A stretch of DNA of 64,000 bases from Streptomyces sp. NBC_00289 (GTDB lineage: Bacteria > Actinomycetota > Actinomycetes > Streptomycetales > Streptomycetaceae). Shown one piece after another: positions 53,188 to 62,782 of the stretch. Under the pieces are notes generated by a model, which saw only the letters and a list, made by a program, of their open reading frames with translations, had not been told where the DNA came from and made no database searches. The position numbers were made by a program, and so were the translations under genes. Each line of letters begins with the position of its first letter. Positions within the stretch are counted from its first letter, which is position 1. The stretch covers positions 6,572,001 through 6,636,000 of the forward strand of contig NZ_CP108046.1 of assembly GCF_041435115.1 (NCBI RefSeq), in the 5' to 3' direction.

Positions 53188-55671
53188 GTGACCGCCGTCA
53201 CAGACCATGACCACGATCAGCACCACCAGCACGCGGAGCACACCGATCGCGCCGAGCACACCGATCACGCGGAGCACACCGATCACACGGAGCACGCAGA
53301 GCAAAGCGTCGATCAGGGCGAGCACGGCAAGCACAGCGATCACGCCGTGCGGAAAGAGCACACGGACGACGGGGAGGGCGTCGAGGACGCGGACGCGGCG
53401 GACCAGGAGGTCGGGAAACCGGCGCCGGTGGAGGCCGCCGCGGACACCGCGGCCGCTGCGGACACCGAGGACACCGAGGACGCTGCGGGCGTTGCTGAGG
53501 ACGAGCACGCCGGGGACGACGCCTCGGACGGCGAACGCGCGGAGGGACACGTGGCGGACGAGGAGTCTCGCGAGGGGCAACGCGCCGACGACGACCACGC
53601 GCGCGTGGAGGGCGACGCCGAGCCGGACAGTGACTCCGTGCGCGTGGAGGGCGACGACGGCGGCGCGGGAGTGGACGGCGACGGTGACAGTCCCAGCCGT
53701 ACGGAGACCAAGCGGGCGGCTTCGGGCCGTACGGACTCCGGCCCCACGGGAGCCGGGCGCGTGAACTCGGCTCGTCCGGAAGCTGGTCGCGCGGACTCCG
53801 CTCGGACGGGCTCTGCTCGGACGGAGCCCGGTCGTACGGAGCCCGGTCGTACGGAATCCGGTCGTACGGAATCCGGTCGTACGGCATTCCGCCGTAGCGA
53901 GAGCGAGTCCGGTCGTCCTGAGTCCGGTCGTCCTGAGTCCGGACGTACCGAGGCCGCGAGTGCCTGGGACGACGGGCTGATCGCGCGGCGGGTCACCGAG
54001 GGCACCGCCGGGGAGCACGTTCCTGTGGCGGAGAGCAGGGTGACGAGCACGAGCGCGAGCCCGCAGGCCATGACGCCGCTGGCGTTCGACGGGCCGCTGC
54101 GGTCGCGGCTCGACGCGCTGCGCGAGCTGGTCGGGCTGTCCCGTACCCGGCTCGACAGCAGGACCCTCGCCGAGGCCGGCCGGGTCCTCGACGAGGCGCA
54201 GGCGCGGCGCCGGCTCTCCGGACAGCACACCGTCGTCGCCATCGCCGGTGCCACCGGCAGCGGCAAGTCGCAGCTGTTCAACGCGCTTGCCGGAGTGACC
54301 ATTTCGGAGACCGGGGTACGCCGTCCGACCACCGCGATGCCCATCGCGTGCAGCTGGAGCGACGGCGCGGCGAGCCTCATCGACCGGCTCGGCATCCCGG
54401 GGCGGCTGCGCCGTCGCCCGGTGCAGAGTGCGGAGGCGGAGGCGCAGCTGCGCGGACTGGTCCTGGTCGACCTGCCCGACCACGACTCGGCGGCCGTGCA
54501 GCACCGCGAGCAGGTGGACCGCGTCCTGGCCCTCGTCGACGCGGTGATCTGGGTGGTCGACCCCGAGAAGTACGCGGACGCCATGTTGCACGAGCGCTAC
54601 CTGCGGCCGCTCGCGGGACACGCGGAGGTCATGTTCATCGTCCTCAACCAGATCGACCGGCTGCCCGGAGAGGCCACCGAGCAGGTCCTCGACGACCTGC
54701 GGAGGCTGCTCGACGAGGACGGGATCGCTCTGGGCGAGCACGGCGAACCAGGTGCGACCGTGCTCGCCGTGTCGGCCCTCACCGGGGACGGTCTGGGTGA
54801 ACTGCGTGAGTCCCTCGGCCACTTCGTGACCGAGCGCGGGGCCCCGGGGCGTCGGATCGCCGCCGACGTGGACGCCGCGGCGGTGCGGCTGCGGTCGGTC
54901 TACGCCACCGGGCGCCGGACCGGGCTCAGCGAGCAGGCGCGGGACGAGTTCGCTGCCCGGCTCGCGGACTCGGTGGGCGCCACGGCTGCGGGCGAGGCGG
55001 CCGAGCGCGCCTGGCTGCGCAACGCCAACCGCGCGTGCGGGACGCCCTGGCTGCGGCTGTGGCGCTGGTACCAGGACCGGAGCGAACCCACCACGGGACG
55101 GCTCCCGTTGCGGGCGCAGGCCGACGAGGAGGCCACGGCACGTCAGCGCGTCGAGCAGGCCGTACGGACGGTGGCCGACCGGGCCTCGGCGGGGCTACCC
55201 GCGCCCTGGGCGCAGGCGGTGCGGGAAGCGGCCGTACGCGGCTCCCAGGGGCTGCCCGAGGCGTTGGACGAGTTGGCCACGCGCGCGGGACTGCCTCCCG
55301 GGCGCCCGCCGCGCCCCGGCTGGTGGCCGGCGGCGGTGCTGGCGCAGGCGTCCATGACGATCCTCCAGATCGTGGGCGGCCTGTGGCTGCTCGGCCAGAT
55401 CATCGGATTCATGACGCCGAACCTGGGGGTGCCGGTGCTGCTGATGGTGTGCGGCATCGTCGGGGGACCGCTCGTCGAGTGGGGCTGTCGGATGGCGGCG
55501 CGGGGACCTGCGCGGCGGTACGGCACGGAGGCGGAGCGGCGACTGCGCGAGGCGGCCGCCGGGTGCGGGCGCGCTCGGGTCCTCGATCCGCTGGCGGCGG
55601 AGCTGCTGCGATACCGGGAGGTACGGGAGCAGTACGGGCGGGTCATCGGGGCGGGGGCCGCGGCGCGGTAG
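53188..55671 (+). CDS. GTPase (2) with long repetitive N-terminus and membrane hairpin
   Basis: This 827-residue protein has three parts. Residues 1 to about 270 are low complexity: His/Thr/Glu/Asp repeats (HTDHAEH type), an acidic stretch, then Arg-Thr-Glu-Ser-Gly repeats. A GTPase domain follows (about 290-560): GATGSGKSQLFNAL, DLPDHDS, NQIDRLPG, SALTGDG. The C-terminus has two close TM helices (about 700-750: AVLAQASMTILQIVGGLWLLGQII and VPVLLMVCGIVGGPL). GTG 53188 with AAGGAGAGG. The tandem pair recalls dynamin-like partners that remodel membranes in Streptomyces; the exact role is unknown. Confidence 0.8.
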   Translation: MTAVTDHDHDQHHQHAEHTDRAEHTDHAEHTDHTEHAEQSVDQGEHGKHSDHAVRKEHTDDGEGVEDADAADQEVGKPAPVEAAADTAAAADTEDTEDAAGVAEDEHAGDDASDGERAEGHVADEESREGQRADDDHARVEGDAEPDSDSVRVEGDDGGAGVDGDGDSPSRTETKRAASGRTDSGPTGAGRVNSARPEAGRADSARTGSARTEPGRTEPGRTESGRTESGRTAFRRSESESGRPESGRPESGRTEAASAWDDGLIARRVTEGTAGEHVPVAESRVTSTSASPQAMTPLAFDGPLRSRLDALRELVGLSRTRLDSRTLAEAGRVLDEAQARRRLSGQHTVVAIAGATGSGKSQLFNALAGVTISETGVRRPTTAMPIACSWSDGAASLIDRLGIPGRLRRRPVQSAEAEAQLRGLVLVDLPDHDSAAVQHREQVDRVLALVDAVIWVVDPEKYADAMLHERYLRPLAGHAEVMFIVLNQIDRLPGEATEQVLDDLRRLLDEDGIALGEHGEPGATVLAVSALTGDGLGELRESLGHFVTERGAPGRRIAADVDAAAVRLRSVYATGRRTGLSEQARDEFAARLADSVGATAAGEAAERAWLRNANRACGTPWLRLWRWYQDRSEPTTGRLPLRAQADEEATARQRVEQAVRTVADRASAGLPAPWAQAVREAAVRGSQGLPEALDELATRAGLPPGRPPRPGWWPAAVLAQASMTILQIVGGLWLLGQIIGFMTPNLGVPVLLMVCGIVGGPLVEWGCRMAARGPARRYGTEAERRLREAAAGCGRARVLDPLAAELLRYREVREQYGRVIGAGAAAR
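53206..53300 (+). repeat. His-rich 15-bp coding repeat
   Basis: Units near GCGGAGCACACCGAT repeat at about 15 bp and encode Ala-Glu-His-Thr-Asp. A second coding repeat (about 53700-53950) uses 15-bp units encoding Gly-Arg-Thr-Glu-Ser. Both lie in the disordered N-terminus of GTPase 2. Confidence 0.8.
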
Positions 55672-56431
55672 GCCATGGTGGGGTGAGGTCTTTCCGGCGG
55701 GCTGCGTCTCCTGGCCCCGGCGGACTGCCCTTCCGAGCCCCGGGAGACTGTCTTTCCGAGCCCCCGGGAGACTGTCTTTCCGGGCCTCCGAACGGACTGC
55801 CTCTCCTGGCCTCCCGGCGGCCTGCCCTGCCCGGCGCCCTGCCCGGCACCCTCACACCGGGTAGCCCGAGCCCGGGTAGCCCGGGTAGCCCGGGTAGCCC
55901 GGGTAGCCCGGCAGCCCGGGCGGCGTTGCCGGTCGTACCTGCGGCGGCCTCTGCCGGTCTGAGCCTGCCGCCCATGTCTGCCGGGCGTGCCTACCGGTCC
56001 GTGCCTGCCAGCCATATCTGCCGGCAGTACCTGTCGGCCGTCTCTGCCCGCCTGGGCCGCTGGGTCGGGCCCGCCCGCCTGTGCCTGCTGGGTTCCGGCC
56101 CGCCCGCCTGGGTCTGCTGGGTCGGCCCGCCGGTCTGGGCCTGCCGGGCTCAGGCCGGCGGGCCGTTCCCTCGTCCGGGTGACGAAGTTTTCCCCAGGCG
56201 GGCGGTGGTCCACAGCGCTCGGCGGGATCGGCCCGGCGGGGGCAGTCTGGCTGCACGGCGATCGCGACGAACACGGTCGCCGACGTGACGGCGGCGGGCG
56301 ACGGGGCTCGTGGTGGTCACGGTGACGGCGGCGGGCATGGTGTCCCGCGGCCGGCACGGCAGACGCAGCCGTACGGGAGGCCCGTACGCGTGTGAATCCG
56401 GCGCGGGCGCCGGGCGAGGGAGGGGTTCGTG
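55672..56431. other. Repeat-rich intergenic region
   Basis: 760 bp without a supported gene. It holds three degenerate copies of a unit around GGGAGACTGTCTTTCCGAGCC (about 55735-55790), a 9-bp tandem repeat (55857-55921) and CTGCC-rich tracts. Frames on the minus strand read Gly/Leu/Pro repeats and are not convincing genes. Confidence 0.6.
55857..55921. repeat. 9-bp tandem repeat (GGGTAGCCC)n
   Basis: About six consecutive GGGTAGCCC units, each self-complementary at its ends (GGG...CCC), so the tract could fold into alternative short hairpins. Confidence 0.85.
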
Positions 56432-56899
56432 ATGAACGAGACGATGGTCTGCGCGGTGGGCAACGTGGCGACGCAGCCGGTGTACCGGGAGCTGGCGTCG
56501 GGCGCATCGGCGAGGTTCCGGTTGGCGGTGACCTCGCGGTACTGGGACCGCGAGAAGAACGCGTGGACGGACGGGCACACCAACTTCTTCACGGTGTGGG
56601 CCAATCGGCAGCTCGCCACGAACGCGGGGGCTTCGCTGTCGGTGGGAGATCCCGTCGTCGTGCACGGCCGGTTGAAGGTGCGCACGGAGGCGCGCGAGGC
56701 CCAGAGCTGGACCTCTGCGGACATCGACGCGGTGGCGATCGGCCACGATCTCGCCCGCGGCACCTCGGCGTTCCGTCGCACGACCCGGCCGGAGGCAGGG
56801 GCCGCACCACCGCCGACGGAGCCCAACTGGGAGACGCCGGCGGGGGATTCCGCAGACCAGGCCGCCCAACAGCGCCTGGAACCGGTCGCGGTGACGTGA
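56432..56899 (+). CDS. Single-stranded DNA-binding protein (SSB-like)
   Basis: This 155-residue protein has an N-terminal OB fold: MVCAVGNVATQPVYREL, RFRLAVTSRYWD, FFTVWANRQLATNAG and VVVHGRLKVR. The tail is short and lacks the acidic DDDIPF end of the essential SSB, so it is an accessory paralogue, of the type linked to competence-like or stress functions. GAGGGAGGGG precedes the start; GTG 56429 is an alternative. Confidence 0.88.
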   Translation: MNETMVCAVGNVATQPVYRELASGASARFRLAVTSRYWDREKNAWTDGHTNFFTVWANRQLATNAGASLSVGDPVVVHGRLKVRTEAREAQSWTSADIDAVAIGHDLARGTSAFRRTTRPEAGAAPPPTEPNWETPAGDSADQAAQQRLEPVAVT

Positions 56900-57168
56900 T
56901 GTCGCGTTTCGCACCACGCTGACCGGCGCGGGCTTATCGGTGAATGCACGTCGAACAACCCGACCGAACCGGTGGATTTGTCGCTAAGCCCCGGCCCGTT
57001 CGTGATCTTGGCGATAACGATTCCGAGTCGGATCGGCCATCCGACGGCATCACCGGGAAGCGTGGTGCGCCGCGTCCCTAGGATGCCGAGCGTGGCTCTC
57101 GTGGCTTCTGATTCTGCTGGTGGGACCCTGCCCCCCACGTCAACGGGTCCTGCTCGAAGGGGAACTCT

Positions 57169-58581
57169 GTGCTTTCTTCGTTCACTGCACTGTCGGTGCG
57201 CGGGCGAGGCGCTGTCCGCCTCGCCGCCCTGACGCTGGTGTCCGGACTCGCCGCCGCGGGCGTGCTGGCCGGTGCCGGTGCCGGTGCGGCCGCCGCCGAC
57301 GCGACCGCGCAGGACCAGAGCGGCGCCACCGCCACCATAGGCGGCCTGAAGACGTACGGCACGGCCGTGATCCATGACGTCACCGGAGACCTGCAGGTCT
57401 CGGCGGGCCTGTTCGAGATGTCCGTCGAGGGCGGCGGCACGCTGCAGACGTACTGCATCGACCTCCACAACCCCACGCAGAAGGACTCCAAGTACCACGA
57501 GACGCCCTGGAGCGGCACTTCGCTCGGTGTCAACAAGGACGCGGGCAGGATCCGTTGGATCCTGCAGAACTCCTATCCGCAGGTCAACGACCTCGCGGCG
57601 CTGGCCGCCAAGGTGGGTGTCCGCAGTGGCCTCACCGAGGAGGACGCGGCCGCCGGCACGCAGGTGGCCATCTGGCGCTACTCGGACGGCGCGAACGTCG
57701 ACGCCGTCGACCCGCAGGCCGAGAAGCTCGCGGACTACCTCGAGAAGAGCGCCCGAGCCCTGGCGGAGCCGAAGGCGTCGCTGACCCTCGACCCGCCCGC
57801 GGTCTCCGGGCACCCCGGCGAACTGCTCGGCCCGGTCACGGTGCACACCAACGCGGGCAGCGTCACGGTGGCACCGCCGGCGGACGCCGCCACAAGCGGG
57901 GTGCGGATCGTGGGCAAGAACGGCAAGAAGCTCACGTCCGCCGCGGACGGCAGCCAGATCTTCTTCGACGTGCCCGAGGACGCGACGGCCGGCACGGCCG
58001 AGCTGACCGTGCAGGCCTCCACCACGGTGCCGGTCGGCCGTGCCTTCGCCTCCGAGAGCCGCAGCCAGACGCAGATCCTGGCCGGTTCCAGCGAGTCGAC
58101 GGTCTCCGCCACGGCGAGCGCGGTCTGGGGTGAGCAGGGTGCGATACCGGCGCTGTCGGCGGCGAAGAACTGCGCCGACGGCGGGGTGGAGATCACCGCT
58201 GCCAACGTGGGCGACGAGAAGTTCACCTTCGAGCTCATGGGGAGCGAGCACACCATCGCGGCCGGCGAGTCACGGACGGTGACGATCCCGCTGCAGGAGG
58301 ACCAGGCGTACGACTTCACCATCACGGGACCCAGCGGCTTCCAGAAGCGGTTCACGGGCGTGCTGGACTGCCGGACGGAGGGCAGCGAAGCCGGCGACGC
58401 GGTGCAGACGCTCAGCGAGCCGAGCCCCGCGACGGTCGGCGGCACCGCCGCGGACACCAACCTCGCCGAAACGGGCGGCTCCAGCGCGACCCCCCTGATC
58501 GCGGGTACGGCGATCGCCCTGGTGGTCATCGGCGGCGCGGCCCTCGTCCTCGTCGGCAGGAAGCCTCAGCCCCGGGACTGA
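57169..58581 (+). CDS. Thioester-domain (TQXA) surface protein with LAETG sorting signal
   Basis: This 470-residue exported protein has a signal peptide (about 1-45). The thioester domain follows: Cys in TYCIDLHNP and Gln in AGTQVAIWRYSDG form the internal Cys-Gln bond known from surface adhesins. Then come a beta-sandwich stalk, LAETG sortase signal (about 435-439), a TM helix and RKPQPRD tail. LAxTG is the class E sortase motif of Streptomyces. GTG with GAAGGGGA. It is likely attached to peptidoglycan on the hyphal surface. The 269-bp gap before it holds its promoter; nothing specific is seen. Confidence 0.88.
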   Translation: MLSSFTALSVRGRGAVRLAALTLVSGLAAAGVLAGAGAGAAAADATAQDQSGATATIGGLKTYGTAVIHDVTGDLQVSAGLFEMSVEGGGTLQTYCIDLHNPTQKDSKYHETPWSGTSLGVNKDAGRIRWILQNSYPQVNDLAALAAKVGVRSGLTEEDAAAGTQVAIWRYSDGANVDAVDPQAEKLADYLEKSARALAEPKASLTLDPPAVSGHPGELLGPVTVHTNAGSVTVAPPADAATSGVRIVGKNGKKLTSAADGSQIFFDVPEDATAGTAELTVQASTTVPVGRAFASESRSQTQILAGSSESTVSATASAVWGEQGAIPALSAAKNCADGGVEITAANVGDEKFTFELMGSEHTIAAGESRTVTIPLQEDQAYDFTITGPSGFQKRFTGVLDCRTEGSEAGDAVQTLSEPSPATVGGTAADTNLAETGGSSATPLIAGTAIALVVIGGAALVLVGRKPQPRD

Positions 58582-58864
58582 GCTTGACCGGGTGCCGGGT
58601 GCCGGGCGACCGAGCCCGGGCCGAACCGATCCTTGGCAACTCCAGAGTGATCAAAGGGTCTGTCCTCCCGTGCTCCCCCCTGCCCACCGCCCGACGCGGC
58701 TCGGCGTCGACGACAACCGACGGTGACGGGGGAGCTACGGGGTGGGGCGCGAAAACACCAGGTCAGCGCCGCCCCGCGGAACGCGTTTCCCCCCAGGGCT
58801 AGCCGTCAGGCAAGATGGGGTGTATCTGCCCACTGCCAGAATTCAAGCTGCCGGACGGTTTCTC

Positions 58865-60529
58865 TTGGCTGAGTACATCTACACCATGCGCAAGACGCGT
58901 AAGGCGCACGGCGACAAGGTGATCCTTGACGACGTGACGCTGAGCTTCCTGCCCGGCGCGAAGATCGGTGTGGTCGGTCCGAACGGTGCCGGTAAGTCCA
59001 CCGTTCTCAAGATTATGGCCGGGCTGGAGCAGCCGTCCAACGGTGACGCCTTCCTCTCTCCCGGCTACTCCGTCGGCATGCTGCTCCAGGAGCCGCCGCT
59101 CGACGAGTCCAAGACGGTCCTGGAGAACGTGCAGGACGGCGCCGCCGAGATCATGGGCAAGCTCCACCGGTTCAACGAGGTGGCCGAGCTCATGGCGACC
59201 GACTACTCGGACGCGCTCATGGAGGAGATGGGCAAGCTTCAGGACGACCTGGACCACGCCAACGCGTGGGACCTGGACGCCCAGCTGGAGCAGGCCATGG
59301 ACGCTCTGGGCTGCCCGCCCGGCGACTGGCCGGTCACCAACCTCTCCGGTGGTGAGAAGCGCCGCGTCGCGCTCTGCAAGCTGCTGATCGAGGCCCCCGA
59401 CCTGCTGCTCCTCGACGAGCCCACCAACCACCTGGACGCCGAGTCCGTGCAGTGGCTGGAGCAGCACCTCGCCAAGTACGCCGGCACCGTCGTCGCCGTC
59501 ACCCACGACCGGTACTTCCTCGACAACGTCGCCGAGTGGATCCTCGAGCTGGACCGCGGCCGCGCCCACCCGTACGAGGGCAACTACTCCACGTACCTCG
59601 ACAAGAAGGCCTCCCGCCTCAAGGTCGAGGGGCAGAAGGACGCCAAGCGGGCGAAGCGGCTCAAGGAAGAGCTCGAGTGGGTGCGGTCCAACGCCAAGGG
59701 GCGTCAGGCCAAGTCCAAGGCGCGTCTGTCCCGCTACGAGGAGATGGCCGCCGAGGCGGACAAGATGCGGAAGCTGGACTTCGAGGAGATCCAGATCCCG
59801 CCGGGCCCGCGTCTGGGCAGCGTCGTCGTCGAGGTCAACAACCTCAGCAAGGCCTTCGGCGAGAAGGTCCTCATCGACGACCTCTCCTTCACCCTGCCGC
59901 GTAACGGGATCGTCGGCGTCATCGGGCCGAACGGCGCCGGCAAGACCACCCTCTTCAAGATGATCCAGGGTCTGGAGAACCCGGACTCCGGCTCCATCAA
60001 GGTCGGCGACACCGTCAAGATCTCGTACGTCGACCAGAGCCGCGAGAACATCGACCCGAAGAAGTCGCTGTGGGCCGTCGTCTCGGACGAGCTCGACTAC
60101 ATCAATGTCGGCCAGGTCGAGATGCCGTCGCGGGCCTACGTCTCCGCTTTCGGCTTCAAGGGCCCGGACCAGCAGAAGGCGGCCGGAGTCCTCTCCGGCG
60201 GTGAGCGCAACCGCCTCAACCTCGCGCTCACGCTCAAGCAGGGCGGCAACCTGCTGCTCCTCGACGAGCCGACCAACGACCTCGACGTGGAGACCCTGTC
60301 CTCCCTCGAGAACGCGCTGCTCGAGTTCCCGGGCGCGGCTGTGGTCGTCTCCCACGACCGGTGGTTCCTGGACCGGGTCGCCACGCACATCCTCGCCTAC
60401 GAGGGTGACTCCAAGTGGTTCTGGTTCGAGGGCAACTTCGAGTCGTACGAGAAGAACAAGATCGAGCGTCTCGGGGCGGAAGCCGCTCGTCCGCACCGCG
60501 CCACCTACAAGAAGCTGACCCGGGGCTGA
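58865..60529 (+). CDS. ettA: ABC-F translational throttle EttA
   Basis: This 554-residue cytosolic protein has two ABC ATPase domains and no TM segments: Walker A GPNGAGKST and GPNGAGKTT, signatures LSGGEKRR and LSGGERNR, Walker B LLLLDEPTNHLD and LLLLDEPTNDLD, and a charged linker between them. The start MAEYIYTMRK is characteristic of EttA, read from TTG 58865 with GGACGG before it. It binds the ribosomal E site and gates translation by energy state. It is followed closely by the thioesterase gene. Confidence 0.93.
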   Translation: MAEYIYTMRKTRKAHGDKVILDDVTLSFLPGAKIGVVGPNGAGKSTVLKIMAGLEQPSNGDAFLSPGYSVGMLLQEPPLDESKTVLENVQDGAAEIMGKLHRFNEVAELMATDYSDALMEEMGKLQDDLDHANAWDLDAQLEQAMDALGCPPGDWPVTNLSGGEKRRVALCKLLIEAPDLLLLDEPTNHLDAESVQWLEQHLAKYAGTVVAVTHDRYFLDNVAEWILELDRGRAHPYEGNYSTYLDKKASRLKVEGQKDAKRAKRLKEELEWVRSNAKGRQAKSKARLSRYEEMAAEADKMRKLDFEEIQIPPGPRLGSVVVEVNNLSKAFGEKVLIDDLSFTLPRNGIVGVIGPNGAGKTTLFKMIQGLENPDSGSIKVGDTVKISYVDQSRENIDPKKSLWAVVSDELDYINVGQVEMPSRAYVSAFGFKGPDQQKAAGVLSGGERNRLNLALTLKQGGNLLLLDEPTNDLDVETLSSLENALLEFPGAAVVVSHDRWFLDRVATHILAYEGDSKWFWFEGNFESYEKNKIERLGAEAARPHRATYKKLTRG

Positions 60530-60533
60530 TCTC

Positions 60534-60947
60534 TTGCGGCACATCTACCGCTGCCCACTGCGCTGGGCGGACATGGACGCGTACGGCCACGTCAACAACG
60601 TGGTCTTCCTCCGGTACCTGGAGGAAGCCCGTATCGACTTCCTGTTCCGCCCGGACAAGGATTTCCAGCAGGGGTCCGTGGTGGCGCGGCATGAGATCGA
60701 CTACAAGCGGCAGCTCGTGCACCGGCACTCGCCCGTGGACATCGAGCTGTGGGTCACCGAGATCAGGGCGGCCTCCTTCACGCTCACGTACGAGGTCAAG
60801 GACCCGGACCAGGTCTACGTCCGGGCCCTGACGGTGATCGTGCCGTTCGACTTCGAGGCGCAGCGGCCGCGCCGGATCACCGCGGAGGAACGGGAGTTCC
60901 TCGCGGAATACCGGGACGACGACGAGGAGGAGGCCGTCGCCGCATGA
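60534..60947 (+). CDS. Acyl-CoA thioesterase (hot-dog fold, 4HBT type)
   Basis: This 137-residue protein has the hot-dog fold of the YbgC/FcbC type: RWADMDAYGHVNNVVFLRYLEEAR holds the catalytic Asp region, and VARHEIDYKRQL follows. The C-terminus is acidic. It starts at TTG 60534, 2 bp after the ettA stop, and overlaps the next gene by 4 bp (ATGA). Confidence 0.87.
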   Translation: MRHIYRCPLRWADMDAYGHVNNVVFLRYLEEARIDFLFRPDKDFQQGSVVARHEIDYKRQLVHRHSPVDIELWVTEIRAASFTLTYEVKDPDQVYVRALTVIVPFDFEAQRPRRITAEEREFLAEYRDDDEEEAVAA

Positions 60948-61645
60948 CGGTGCTCCACCTCGCCGACGTGGGGGAGGCCGCGGACCTCGCGGCCTTCCTC
61001 TCCCGGCTGATCCACTACGACCGTGCGGCCGCGGTGCGCCTCCAGGCGGCCGGGACCGCGCTCGCCGTCTTCGGGCGGCCGCCGTCCTTCGAGGTGCTGG
61101 CGGTCCGCGCGGTGCGGCTCGCCAAGCCGTACGAGAACGGGCTCGACGTGAGCCTGGACGTGACGGTGTCCGCCGGTGAACTCCTGGAGGCGGTGGACGA
61201 GTCCGCGGCCACGGCCGCCGTTCCGGCCGCGGTGACAGGTCCGCCGTGGGCCGGGGTGCTGCCGCCGCGGGGTGGCTGGCGGGCCGAGCCAGGTCTGCCG
61301 GAGCCGGAGCGCCTGCGCGCGATGGTCGCCGCCGCGGTCGCCGAATTCCGTTCCCGTACGCAGGAGTTGGCGCCCGAGCAGCGCACGCGGTCCGAACTCG
61401 ACCGCGTCGGGCGGGAGATCTGGTCCCGGACGGTCGGGGACACCCCGCTGACCGTGCGGGCCGTGCACGCGGCCCAGTCGCTGGGCTTCCTCCGGCCTTC
61501 CGCCGTTTCCGAGAGCACCCGGGCTCCCGAGGACGCGCCGCTGGGGCTGTTCTCGTCGGGGGCATGGCTCAGGCTGCGCACGCCCTACGGATCGATCGCC
61601 GTACGCAGGGCGGGGCTTGGGACCCTGGACGTCAGCGTCCGCTGA
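60944..61645 (+). CDS. Conserved hypothetical protein coupled to the thioesterase
   Basis: This 233-residue protein has an alpha/beta N-terminal half (LADVGEAADLAAFLSRLIHYDRAAAVRLQ, VFGRPPSFEVLAVRAVRL) and a helical middle; no known motif. Its ATG overlaps the thioesterase stop, so they are probably made together. No enzymatic residues stand out. Confidence 0.7.
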   Translation: MTVLHLADVGEAADLAAFLSRLIHYDRAAAVRLQAAGTALAVFGRPPSFEVLAVRAVRLAKPYENGLDVSLDVTVSAGELLEAVDESAATAAVPAAVTGPPWAGVLPPRGGWRAEPGLPEPERLRAMVAAAVAEFRSRTQELAPEQRTRSELDRVGREIWSRTVGDTPLTVRAVHAAQSLGFLRPSAVSESTRAPEDAPLGLFSSGAWLRLRTPYGSIAVRRAGLGTLDVSVR

Positions 61646-61749
61646 ACACGGTCCTACCGCCTGCCCTCTGCCAGCACTGGTACAGCGACTGGTACCGCCA
61701 CCGCCACCGGCACATGCGGGACCGGAACCTACTCACCTGATCGCTGTGG

Positions 61750-62712
61750 TCAGCCCTGTTCGCTGTCGTCCGGCCAGATGCCGATGTGGTCCGGTTCCAG
61801 TTCCAGGGCCACCCGGTCGCGCATGCCCAGGGCCTCGGTGTAGTCGGCGGGGAGCTGGAGGCGGCCCGCGCGATCGAGCATGGCGTACTCGCGGGCGACC
61901 ACCGTCTCGTGGCCGGTCGTCGCGTCGACCTGGTGGCGACGCAGAACCTCCGTGGAGGTGCGGCCGTCGCGGATGGCCACCGTGCGGCGGACCTCGTCGG
62001 CGACCGCCTGGTCGTGGGTGACGATGACGATGGTGGTGCCGAGACGTTCGTTGGCCGTGCGGAAGGCGGCGAAGACCTGTTCCGCGGTGTGGGAGTCGAG
62101 TTCGCCGGTCGGTTCGTCGGCCAGCAGGACCGCGGGGTTGTTGGCCAGGGCCACGGCGATGGCGACGCGTTGCTGCTGGCCGCCCGACATCTGGTGCGGG
62201 CGGCGATCGCGGCAGTCCGCCACGTTCAGCAACTCCAGCAGCTCCAGGGCGCGTTCGGCGTGGGCCCGGCGGGCTCCGCGGGGACGGTCGCCGGCCAGTC
62301 GCATCGGCAGGGCCGTGTTCTGGGCCGCGGTCAGATAGGGCAACAGGTTGCGGGAGGTCTGCTGCCACACGAAGCCGACGACGTGCCGGCGATAGGCGAG
62401 GCGGTCCTTGGCGGTCATGGCGAGCAGATCGCGGCCGGCCACCCGGGCCGCGCCGGCGGTGGGCGTGTCGAGCCCGGCGAGGATGTTCATGAGCGTGGAC
62501 TTGCCGCTGCCGGAAGCCCCCACGAGAGCCATGAGTTCGCCCTCGCGGACGAGCAGGTCGAGACCCTGGAGGGCCTGGACCTCTATGCCGTCCATGCTGA
62601 AGACGCGCACCAGACGGTCGCAGGTGATGAGGGCGTCGTGGCCGTAGGCGGGGCGGTTGCGACCTTCCGCCACGCGGTGCGCGAGGTCGGCGAGGGTGGG
62701 GTTCGTCGTCAT
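61750..62712 (-). CDS. ABC exporter ATPase (MacB/LolD type) with AbrB-like tail
   Basis: This 320-residue protein has an ABC ATPase domain (about 28-250): Walker A GASGSGKST, Q-loop VWQQTSRNLLPYLT, signature MSGGQQQR, Walker B VLLADEPTGEL and VTHD switch. After it, residues about 275-315 (YAMLDRAGRLQLPADYTEALGMRDRVALELE) look like a SpoVT/AbrB-type beta hairpin, an unusual addition. It pairs with the FtsX-like permease upstream (62783). Confidence 0.88.
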   Translation of the reverse strand: MTTNPTLADLAHRVAEGRNRPAYGHDALITCDRLVRVFSMDGIEVQALQGLDLLVREGELMALVGASGSGKSTLMNILAGLDTPTAGAARVAGRDLLAMTAKDRLAYRRHVVGFVWQQTSRNLLPYLTAAQNTALPMRLAGDRPRGARRAHAERALELLELLNVADCRDRRPHQMSGGQQQRVAIAVALANNPAVLLADEPTGELDSHTAEQVFAAFRTANERLGTTIVIVTHDQAVADEVRRTVAIRDGRTSTEVLRRHQVDATTGHETVVAREYAMLDRAGRLQLPADYTEALGMRDRVALELEPDHIGIWPDDSEQG

Positions 62713-62782
62713 CGGCGGTCTCCTGGGCGGGGGTTCGCGGACAGGTTCGGTGCCCCGCAGGCGCGGCAGTCACCGGGGCACT

